Source: Prochloron sp. SP5CPC1 (GTDB taxonomy: Bacteria; Cyanobacteriota; Cyanobacteriia; Cyanobacteriales; Prochloraceae). Taken from it: DNA of 5,607 nucleotides. Below the pieces are notes generated by a model, which saw only the letters and a program-made list of their open reading frames with translations, did not search any database and was not told the origin of the DNA. Below, piece after piece: positions 1 through 4,900 of this stretch. The stretch is taken from contig JACONB010000012.1 of the NCBI GenBank assembly GCA_014323965.1, positions 1-5,607 of the forward strand, in the 5' to 3' direction. The position numbers and the translations under genes are program-made. Within the stretch, counting starts at the first letter, position 1; each line of letters opens with the position of its first letter.

Positions 1-657
1 AATTTGGGGCATAATCAAGGGCAAAGTAATTTGGGTAAAGCTTTGCCAAGGTTTCGCCCCGTCAATGGAAAAACTCTCATACAAGTCCCGGGGAATTGAT
101 TGCAACCCTGCCAATAAGATAATACTCATAAATGGGGTAGTTTTCCAAACATCTGCTATAATTAAAGCAACCATAGCTAGGGTAGGCTCTCCTAACCAAC
201 TGATACCCTGATCAATCAATCCCAATCGCAGTAAAATATCGTTGAGGACACCATATTGGTCGTTAAAAATCCAAGTCCAAGCTAACCCCATGACTGCCGT
301 GGGTAAAGCCCAAGGAATAATGGCAATAGTTCTCACCATACCCCTGCCGGGAAAGGATTGATTTAAGACTAGGGCAATGGTCATACCCAAAACTAATTCT
401 AGGGAGACGCTAGCAATGGTAAAGATGGTGGTATTAGTAATGGTTTGCCAGAACCTGCCGTCCCCCACCATGCGAGTGTAATTGGCAAGTCCAGCGAAAA
501 CTGGCTGTAGTTGGGTGCCCAGGTTTTGACGACCTAGAGATAACCAAAAAGCACGTCCAATGGGGTAGATAAATACTAGTGCTAATATTAGCAAAGCTGG
601 CATTACGAGCAGCCAGCCTGTGGTTTGTTCTCCTTGACGAATGGTATCTAGTGACAT
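1..657 (-). CDS. ABC transporter permease, MalF/UgpA-like (3' end cut by window edge)
   Basis: Inner-membrane channel subunit of a carbohydrate-type ABC importer (MalF/UgpA/LacF family). I translated 219 codons from the ATG at 657-655; the frame stays open to position 1, so about a quarter of a usual ~290-residue protein is missing. Seen: hydrophobic helices at about residues 14-36, 75-98, 108-131 and 160-185. The cytoplasmic EAA loop that docks on the ATPase is at about residues 194-213 (E194, D199-G200-A201, I210, L212-P213), with Ser-Phe replacing the usual Ala-Ala. The start is forced, because an in-frame TAA lies two codons upstream. No clear Shine-Dalgarno is seen, and the gene starts 6 nt after the DEP gene stop, which suggests reinitiation or coupling. 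It lies downstream of the binding protein and probably shares its operon. The substrate cannot be read from this protein. Family assignment is firm. Confidence 0.93.
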   Translation of the reverse strand, partial: MSLDTIRQGEQTTGWLLVMPALLILALVFIYPIGRAFWLSLGRQNLGTQLQPVFAGLANYTRMVGDGRFWQTITNTTIFTIASVSLELVLGMTIALVLNQSFPGRGMVRTIAIIPWALPTAVMGLAWTWIFNDQYGVLNDILLRLGLIDQGISWLGEPTLAMVALIIADVWKTTPFMSIILLAGLQSIPRDLYESFSIDGAKPWQSFTQITLPLIMPQI

Positions 658-663
658 AAAGAT

Positions 664-1128
664 TTAGCTTACGGGTAATTTTGGATCGTCTTCATAGAAA
701 CGATAAAAGAAATATCCATCTTCAAAGTGATGTTCATCGAGGACATGATGAATTATACCCCTATTGACGAGAATTTGTCCCAACCAGAGAGCTTTATCTT
801 TAGTCGTATTTTGGGTTTCCACCAACCAATTTACCTGGGGATACATTCTTAGGCGATACCTACGGTCTTTGATTTTTAAGCCCAATGGACCGCGCATTTG
901 GTCCACTAAGTCATCTATGTCTGGGAGAATGTCATGGAAACTGCCATTCTTCAGCTTCACGTCCCCACTGTTCAGTAATGTTGCCAAAGTAGTCCAAGAT
1001 ATCCCTGGATGGTTCTTAAACCAAAGTTTAGCAAGATAGAGGGATTTAGACGGAAGCAGTTGAAAAACGTTAAATAATTGTGTCAATACTTTTTGTTTGA
1101 CTTCTTCTTCTTGGTGTAGCTCATTCAT
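664..1128 (-). CDS. small DEP-domain protein within the ABC importer operon
   Basis: Cytoplasmic-looking protein of 154 residues with no signal peptide or membrane segment. The C-terminal part, about residues 79-147, matches the DEP fold consensus (Dishevelled, Egl-10, Pleckstrin). The visible elements are GLKIKDRRYRLRMYP (83-97), a short NWLV (100-103) where the family usually has a longer VDWL-type segment, LGQILVNRGIIHHV (116-129), then DEHHFEDGYFFYRF (131-144). The N-terminal ~75 residues are unrecognised and look mostly helical. The ATG overlaps the binding-protein stop as ATGA, and an AAGGAG ribosome site lies 10 nt upstream inside that gene, so translation is probably coupled. In eukaryotes DEP domains bind membranes or receptors in signalling; bacterial roles are little known. 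Its place between binding protein and permease suggests a regulatory or accessory role in uptake, which is inference. The domain call is strong and the function is unknown. Confidence 0.85.
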   Translation of the reverse strand: MNELHQEEEVKQKVLTQLFNVFQLLPSKSLYLAKLWFKNHPGISWTTLATLLNSGDVKLKNGSFHDILPDIDDLVDQMRGPLGLKIKDRRYRLRMYPQVNWLVETQNTTKDKALWLGQILVNRGIIHHVLDEHHFEDGYFFYRFYEDDPKLPVS

Positions 1129-2420
1129 ATTTTCTCTACTCCTTGAGGTTTGCTCACTCCTAAGAGCCTGCGGGTTTCATTTGCTGCTGCTGCCATGGCT
1201 TTTTCCGGACTCATTCTGTCCGTGAGGGCAGCGGAGAGATAGCGTTGTAAGATATCGGAAGCTTGAGCGTATTGAGGAATAGGAGGACGGAGAGCAGAAC
1301 TTTCTACCACTTTTAACAGTTCCGGGTAATGGTTATATTTAGCCACAATTTCCGGATCATTGAACAAAGACTTACGACTGGGAACGTAACCATTATCCAG
1401 AATAAACCGCCGCTGAACTTCCTCGCTACTCATAAATTGAATTAATTTCCAGGCAGCGTCCGGGTGTTTGGAGGTGGCTGCAATACCCATTCCCCACCCC
1501 CCCTGACAAGCGCCGCTGGGTTGTCCTGGAGCGCTAGGCATGGGTTTAATGGCGAATTTCCCTTGAATAGGTGAGTTGTCTTGGGAGGCTAGGGAAAAAA
1601 CATAAGGCCAATTTCGCAGGAAAACTGCTTTCCCATTTTGGAATAAGAGGCGAGTTTCTTCTTCTTGGTAGGTGGTGACCCCGGGAGGAGAAATGCCTTC
1701 TTTAACAGTTTGGCGGAGGAATTTCACCGCTTTAATTGCTTCAGGGCGATCCAGTCCTACTTCTAGGGTTTCTGGATCTACCCAAAAGGCACCGTGACCT
1801 TGTAAAATCTCTACAAACATAGCCGCTAGACCCTCATACTGCTTCCCCTGCCAAACATAGCCCCAGGGTACTTCCTCTGACTGCAAGGCTTGAGCAATTT
1901 CCAGCAGTTCCGAGAAGGTTTCTGGGGGTTCGTATCCCTCGGCTGCTAATAAGTCTTGGCGATAGTATAGCATACCAGCATCGGAACGCAAGGGCATGCG
2001 GTAGAGTTTGCCTTTGTACCTCCCTCCATTTACGTCTCCTAGGAGAAATTCTGCCACTTCTCCTTCCGTCAGGAAATTGTCCAGGGGTAATAACCAACCA
2101 GCAGCGGCAAATTTAGGCACCCAGACGATGTCCATGTAGACTAAATCGTAGGGTGAGTTACCCAGGAGGAAGGAGCCGGTGTAGAGGTCTTCTAGGACGT
2201 TGGTAGCGTTTGGTCCTTCGGTGATTTTGACTCTTATATTGGGGTTTTGTTCCTGGAATTCGGTGATGAAGGGCTGCCACCGGGCGGCGCCGGAAGGCCC
2301 CATTAAGACTTGGAGTTGGACTGCTGGTTCTTGGCTGAAGGCTATTTGGGTTAGGAGCAGAGTCACTAGGAAGGTGATTACAAGGAGGAGTTTTTTGGTG
2401 TGCTGCTGCATAATGGTCAT
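1125..2420 (-). CDS. ABC transporter solute-binding protein, family 1 (sugar or related solute)
   Basis: Secreted periplasmic receptor that captures a solute for the downstream permease. It has 431 residues, normal for the MalE/UgpB-type family. Seen: a basic start and hydrophobic core at residues 8-28, with likely signal-peptidase I cleavage after Ala-Phe-Ser (27-29). There is no lipobox Cys, so it is not a lipoprotein. The mature protein shows the opening beta-strand LQVLMGPSG (36-44), the helix WQPFITEFQEQNPNIRV (48-64), the hinge stretch YDLVYMDIVWVPKFAAAGWL (91-110), YKGKLYRMP (135-143), and a late GGWGMGIAATSKHPDAAWKL segment typical of the family. The closest known style is the trehalose/maltose/glucosylglycerol receptors (LpqY, ThuE, GgtB). 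I cannot fix the substrate, so no symbol is given. The start ATG at 2420 lacks a clear Shine-Dalgarno; an ATG three codons later is an alternative. It is the first gene of the operon, with a TATAAT box about 29 nt upstream. Confidence 0.93.
   Translation of the reverse strand: MTIMQQHTKKLLLVITFLVTLLLTQIAFSQEPAVQLQVLMGPSGAARWQPFITEFQEQNPNIRVKITEGPNATNVLEDLYTGSFLLGNSPYDLVYMDIVWVPKFAAAGWLLPLDNFLTEGEVAEFLLGDVNGGRYKGKLYRMPLRSDAGMLYYRQDLLAAEGYEPPETFSELLEIAQALQSEEVPWGYVWQGKQYEGLAAMFVEILQGHGAFWVDPETLEVGLDRPEAIKAVKFLRQTVKEGISPPGVTTYQEEETRLLFQNGKAVFLRNWPYVFSLASQDNSPIQGKFAIKPMPSAPGQPSGACQGGWGMGIAATSKHPDAAWKLIQFMSSEEVQRRFILDNGYVPSRKSLFNDPEIVAKYNHYPELLKVVESSALRPPIPQYAQASDILQRYLSAALTDRMSPEKAMAAAANETRRLLGVSKPQGVEKI
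1139..1144 (-). promoter_or_regulatory. Shine-Dalgarno for the DEP gene, inside the binding-protein gene
   Basis: AAGGAG on the minus strand, with 10 nt between it and the ATG at 1128-1126. It is formed by the last codons of the upstream solute-binding-protein gene. It supports the ATG that overlaps the upstream stop codon and an independent ribosome-binding site for this middle gene. The following permease gene has no comparable site. Confidence 0.6.
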
Positions 2421-2448
2421 TTGTTGGAATCGCCGATAGTTTGTTTAT

Positions 2449-2454
2449 ATTATA
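2449..2454 (-). promoter_or_regulatory. candidate -10 promoter box for the importer operon
   Basis: The minus strand reads TATAAT, a perfect sigma-70/SigA-type -10 hexamer, 28 nt before the ATG of the solute-binding protein. The expected -35 position, 16-18 bp further upstream, lies inside the REP repeat that ends at 2460. The hexamers there (TTCCTC, GTTCCT) match TTGACA poorly. The promoter is either -35-independent and activator-driven, or it was altered when the repeat arrived. The call rests on the hexamer and its position only. Confidence 0.4.
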
Positions 2455-2459
2455 TGCTT

Positions 2460-2532
2460 GTAGGTTGGGTTGAGGAACGAAACCCAACAGCACCAAACCA
2501 TGTTGGGTTTCATTTCATTCAACCCAACCTAC
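2460..2532. repeat. REP pair A (BIME-like), complete, at the 3' end of the transposase
   Basis: Two REP units face each other. The left unit is GTAG (2460-2463) followed by an 8-bp hairpin, GTTGGGTT 2464-2471 with AACCCAAC 2481-2488, and a 9-nt loop. The right unit is its mirror: hairpin 2502-2509 with 2521-2528, an 11-nt loop, then CTAC (2529-2532), which is GTAG on the minus strand. The two halves can also pair as one long interrupted stem. A GTAG next to an imperfect hairpin is the known mark of REPs acted on by RayT transposases in E. coli. The repeat overlaps the transposase stop codon and ends 5 bp from the -10 box of the importer operon. As RNA it could also stabilise 3' ends or act as an attenuator, which is inference. 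Confidence 0.9.
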
Positions 2533-3071
2533 TCCATGCCAATGCTACTATCAAAAACTAGTTTCTCGGAAGCACCCCACATCATATCATAAATCCCTTG
2601 TTGCACGTAACGATGGAAACTAGAATATTGCCAATCCTTTGGAGCCTTTACCAACCCATGATGCACCGGATTATAATGAATATATTCAACATGATTAACA
2701 AAATCTCTATCATCTTTAATTTGATGCTCCCAAAATCGACGTTGCCAAACCGCTTTTTCTCCCTTGTGTTGTCGAGACGCTGAAATCTGACCTTGATATT
2801 GAAGATTACATTGCCGACTAAACCAGCTTTTAATCAACCGCCAACGAGTCGAAAAATCTCCATCTTCTTGAGGCAATGTCCAAAGACAATGAAGATGCTC
2901 TGGCAAAATAATAATAGCATCAATTTTGAACGGATGTTTTTCCATGACGTATCGAAAAGCACTGCGCAACAAATCCACATTTGACCGCTGACATAAAATT
3001 TGGCGGCGCTGATAAGTCACCACCGTAAAAAAATAGGTTGCTCCTGGTGTTTTAGCTCTTCGATACTGCAT
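2529..3071 (-). CDS. REP-associated tyrosine transposase (RayT, Y1/HUH family)
   Basis: Single-strand DNA endonuclease of the IS200-like Y1 superfamily, domesticated to act on REP palindromes. It has 180 residues and is full length and uninterrupted. Seen: the N-terminal YRRAKTPGATYFFTVVTYQRR stretch is typical of the family, although this copy lacks an inserted zinc-finger or other domain. The metal-binding HUH motif is H59-L60-H61 within ILPEHLHCLW. WQRRFWEHQIKDDRDF (109-124) is the conserved stretch before the catalytic helix, and EYIHYNPVHHG (129-139) holds the candidate catalytic tyrosine, Y130 or Y133. The ATG at 3071 opens the family-typical N-terminus; no strong Shine-Dalgarno is visible. 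The gene lies between REP copies A and B, and its TAG stop is part of the GTAG of copy A. All key residues are present, so it is probably active or only recently silent. Family assignment is firm. Confidence 0.95.
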   Translation of the reverse strand: MQYRRAKTPGATYFFTVVTYQRRQILCQRSNVDLLRSAFRYVMEKHPFKIDAIIILPEHLHCLWTLPQEDGDFSTRWRLIKSWFSRQCNLQYQGQISASRQHKGEKAVWQRRFWEHQIKDDRDFVNHVEYIHYNPVHHGLVKAPKDWQYSSFHRYVQQGIYDMMWGASEKLVFDSSIGME

Positions 3072-3102
3072 AGACTCTATAATAACCTTATCTATAATAT
3101 TG

Positions 3103-3187
3103 GGGTTGGCTGCACCTGGTCGCCCTCCAAAACAAAACCCAAAACCTCATTTGTTGGGTTTGTTGGGTTGCATTTCATTCAACCCAA
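3103..3187. repeat. REP pair B, degenerate, overlapping the 3' end of the methyltransferase
   Basis: The stretch from about 3116 to 3187 aligns with the spacer and right unit of copy C (4070-4149), including TGGTCGCCC, AACAAAACCC, AAACCTCAT and a tandem GTTGGGTTT step. The right hairpin is GTTGGGTT 3162-3169 with AACCCAAA 3181-3188, an 11-nt loop and one terminal mismatch. The flanking CTAC is missing, replaced by TCGA inside the methyltransferase gene. The left unit is barely recognisable (GGGGTTGGC near 3102-3110). This copy is therefore decayed, or it arose by an imprecise event, and it supplies the last 13 codons of the methyltransferase. Confidence 0.8.
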
Positions 3188-3986
3188 ATCGAGGCTTATA
3201 AGCTTCCATACAAATTGAATAATGTGGATATTGCAGAAGGCTAGTAATCATTGGCTCGAAAATAAGTGGGAGTGGTCGCAAGGGTAATACTACAGCCCAA
3301 CCTAGCAAGGGTGAAATGCGCGACAAAAGTCTTTGAATATAAGTAATCTTTTGGCTTAAAATTCCACCGCAAAAGGAAAAATATTCGATAATGAAACCTG
3401 ATATATTACAAAGCTCTTGCAGCATGGCTTTAGTATATCCTCTTCTCACATGCCATCCTGTTTCAACTTTGGAAAAGGGGCCATTATCAGAAGCTGTAAT
3501 GGCATTATAATGATAGTAAGGAGTCGTCAATAGCAACCGACCACCGGGTTTCAAACAGCTATTAATGTCTAACATGAGTTTTTTATCATCTAAAATATGC
3601 TCTATGTTTTCACAACATATTGCTATATCAAATTGTTGTTCTAGATCCTTTCTTACATCAAGGTGTCTGACATCTAAGACTTCAAAAGTAGGGGCAGCAT
3701 CATACCCAGTTTTCCTACTACACAATCTTGTTCGCTCTTCAGCGACTCGTTGATTACACTCATCCCAATTTAATCCTAGTGATTTGTATCCTCTAAGAGC
3801 AGAACCAATGGAAAAAGCACCACTACCACAACCTATGTCTATCAGGGTTTCGCCATTCGCCGTTACTGGAAGTCGCTTCTTTAGCCACTGCCAACGATCC
3901 ATAACTAATAAATCACCATGAATTAAAGTTGCCGGAAAACCAAATATCTTGACAAGAAAGGACTTATCCACTTTTTTACTACTCAA
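3147..3986 (-). CDS. class I SAM-dependent methyltransferase with REP-derived C-terminus
   Basis: Transfers a methyl group from S-adenosylmethionine to an unidentified acceptor. It has 279 residues. Seen: motif I LIDIGCGSG (48-56, D50-x-G52-x-G54-x-G56), acidic W74-D75-E76 after strand 2, FEVLDVRHLD (101-110), FDIAICCENIEHI (119-131), and LKPGGRLLLTTP (145-156). Together these make a complete Methyltransf_11/UbiE-like Rossmann fold. Past about residue 215 is a hydrophobic, proline-rich stretch (ISPLLGWAVVLPLRPLPLI, 224-242) that could touch a membrane. The start is uncertain: the chosen codon is TTG at 3986 with no Shine-Dalgarno, GTG at residue 6 is possible, and the frame is open back to a TAA at 4013-4011 without any ATG. 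Residues 267-279 (FGLNEMQPNKPNK) are encoded by REP copy B. The gene stands alone between REP copies B and C. Small-molecule, lipid or glycan methylation are all possible; nothing nearby decides. Confidence 0.88.
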   Translation of the reverse strand: MSSKKVDKSFLVKIFGFPATLIHGDLLVMDRWQWLKKRLPVTANGETLIDIGCGSGAFSIGSALRGYKSLGLNWDECNQRVAEERTRLCSRKTGYDAAPTFEVLDVRHLDVRKDLEQQFDIAICCENIEHILDDKKLMLDINSCLKPGGRLLLTTPYYHYNAITASDNGPFSKVETGWHVRRGYTKAMLQELCNISGFIIEYFSFCGGILSQKITYIQRLLSRISPLLGWAVVLPLRPLPLIFEPMITSLLQYPHYSICMEAYKPRFGLNEMQPNKPNK

Positions 3987-4031
3987 TTTATATAGTTTGT
4001 TGATGGTATGTTAAGTGTAACGAAGCTCACC

Positions 4032-4154
4032 GTAGGTTGGGTTGAGGAACGAAACCCAACATTACCAAACTTGGTCGCCCCTTACAACAAAACCCGAAAC
4101 CTCATAACTCACTTGTTGGGTTTGTTGGGTTTCATTTCATTCAACCCAACCTAC
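4032..4154. repeat. REP pair C, complete, between methyltransferase and J-protein genes
   Basis: The left unit is GTAG 4032-4035 with hairpin GTTGGGTT 4036-4043 / AACCCAAC 4053-4060 and a 9-nt loop. The right unit is hairpin 4124-4131 / 4143-4150 with an 11-nt loop, then CTAC 4151-4154. The outer units are nearly identical to copy A, but the spacer is about 50 bp longer and shared with copy B, and it contains an extra GTTGGGTT at 4115-4122. It occupies most of the gap between the divergent methyltransferase (minus) and J-protein (plus) genes, starting about 45 bp upstream of the methyltransferase start, and so may carry or displace their promoters. The remaining gap sequence (3987-4031 and 4155-4216) shows no promoter I would defend. 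Confidence 0.92.
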
Positions 4155-4216
4155 ACAAAATTTATCCACCCACTATTATCCTATGATATCACACTATAAC
4201 ATATTTGGAAAGTCTT

Positions 4217-4669
4217 GTGAATCAGAATCGAACAAACGCCAAATCAACGACAGGCAAAATACCAGCTCAAACCAAGCAGGTGAACAACCACTATGCTACA
4301 CTGGGAGTAACTCTTTGGGCTTCAGAGATTGAAATTAGACGTAACTACCGGGAATTGAGTAAGCGCTATCATCCCGATACGACACAATTACCTACTAATA
4401 TAGCTAAAGGAAAATTCCAACAGCTTAATGAAGCTTACGCTACCCTCAGTAACCCAGAACGGCGTTTTTTGTACAACCTAAAAATAGGCTATTCTTCCTT
4501 TAACGTTATGGAAGCGCCCGCCGATGAAGAAAAATATCCTTCTTCTAATTCAGCTTACCTGGATCCCATGGATCGCCCCCTCTCAGGGGGAGAAATTTTC
4601 GTCCTCTTTATCCTCGGGGTTACTTTTCTGGGTTGTTTGATTTTGGTGATTGTTCTCAGTTTGAGTTGA
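4217..4669 (+). CDS. J-domain (DnaJ-like) protein with C-terminal membrane anchor
   Basis: J-domain co-chaperone that would stimulate an Hsp70 (DnaK) at a membrane. It has 150 residues from the GTG at 4217. Seen: a J domain at about residues 24-86, with HYATLGVTLWASEIEIRRNY as helices I-II, the catalytic HPD at 52-54 in KRYHPDTT, and FQQLNEAYATLSNPERRFLY as helices III-IV. A polar linker of about 40 residues follows, then one transmembrane helix at about 126-148 with only a few residues after it. There is no Gly/Phe region, zinc finger or CTD, so it is a type III J-protein. The start is uncertain, since no ATG exists in the frame after the stop at 4184-4186. GTG 4217 has GGA 7 nt upstream; TTG 4205 would add four residues but has no ribosome site. 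Client and Hsp70 partner are unknown. It converges with the downstream membrane-protein gene. Confidence 0.88.
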   Translation: MNQNRTNAKSTTGKIPAQTKQVNNHYATLGVTLWASEIEIRRNYRELSKRYHPDTTQLPTNIAKGKFQQLNEAYATLSNPERRFLYNLKIGYSSFNVMEAPADEEKYPSSNSAYLDPMDRPLSGGEIFVLFILGVTFLGCLILVIVLSLS

Positions 4670-4717
4670 TTTATTTCTATTAGCCAAAGTTACCGGTTCA
4701 CTACCTTCTCACCAACC

Positions 4718-4736
4718 TATAGCGCGAAGCGCTATA
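4718..4736. repeat. perfect 8-bp palindromic hairpin, possible terminator or repeat
   Basis: TATAGCGC, a GAA loop, then GCGCTATA: a perfect 8-bp stem with a 3-nt loop, 49 bp after the J-protein stop. No T-run follows on either strand, so a Rho-independent terminator is only a weak possibility. The core TAGCGCGAAGCGCTA resembles short palindromes dispersed in cyanobacterial genomes (recalled, not searched). It may serve both convergent genes as a structured 3' end. Confidence 0.6.
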
Positions 4737-4754
4737 ACATCTTATATCACATGG

Positions 4755-4885
4755 GGATAATTGACAAAACCTAGGTTGGGTTTCGTGCTATTTGGATTTT
4801 GAAGTCTCGCTCAGGGGAAGGGCGCAAAGAGGGAGGAGATGGTATTCTGATTGTACATTATATAACAAAAACCAGTCAATTATCC
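4755..4885. repeat. short inverted-repeat element, MITE-like, 131 bp
   Basis: GGATAATTGAC (4755-4765) is exactly reverse-complemented by GTCAATTATCC (4875-4885), enclosing 109 bp without a gene. The arms do not extend in either direction and no target-site duplication is evident. It lies between the convergent J-protein and membrane-protein genes and contains the REP fragment at 4771-4786. It could be a miniature inverted-repeat element or two unrelated copies of an AT-rich repeat. Confidence 0.4.
4771..4786. repeat. solo REP fragment D
   Basis: TAGGTTGGGTTTCGT (4772-4786) joins the TAGGTTGGGTT start of a REP to the GGGTTTCGT found on the other arm of the same REP. It is a short recombinant or decayed half without a closing AACCCAAC arm. 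It is the only REP trace in the gap after the J-protein gene. Confidence 0.55.
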
Positions 4886-4900
4886 GTACCTATCTGCGGT

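Noticed and set aside
1497..1503. Seven-base C run (G7 in the coding sense) within the solute-binding gene as a possible phase-variation tract
   Set aside because: It encodes the expected Gly-Gly of GGWGMG, the frame is intact, and seven bases is short for a contingency locus.
1834..2097. Minus-strand 87-codon frame inside the solute-binding gene
   Set aside because: Fully contained in a well-supported gene in another frame, and Arg-rich as expected of a shadow frame.
2158..2496. Minus-strand 112-codon frame overlapping the binding-protein start
   Set aside because: Out-of-frame shadow of the solute-binding gene and REP A, with low-complexity Pro/Arg/Ser composition and no family resemblance.
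2529..3071. Classical insertion sequence (IS200/IS605) rather than RayT
   Set aside because: No TnpB, single gene with RayT-type motifs, and flanking sequences are REP pairs shared with other positions rather than IS ends.
3000..3218. Plus-strand 72-codon frame opposite the transposase start and REP B
   Set aside because: Antisense to real coding sequence and partly repeat-derived; no domain or ribosome site.
3103..4154. Repeated REP-like units as a CRISPR array
   Set aside because: Spacing is irregular and the units are palindromic pairs separated by whole genes, with no regular repeat-spacer pattern and no cas genes.
4008..4199. Plus-strand open frame starting MLSVTKLTVGWVEERNP across REP copy C
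   Set aside because: Most of it is a translation of the REP pair, it has no ribosome site, and such WVEERNPT-type peptides are a known artefact of this repeat.
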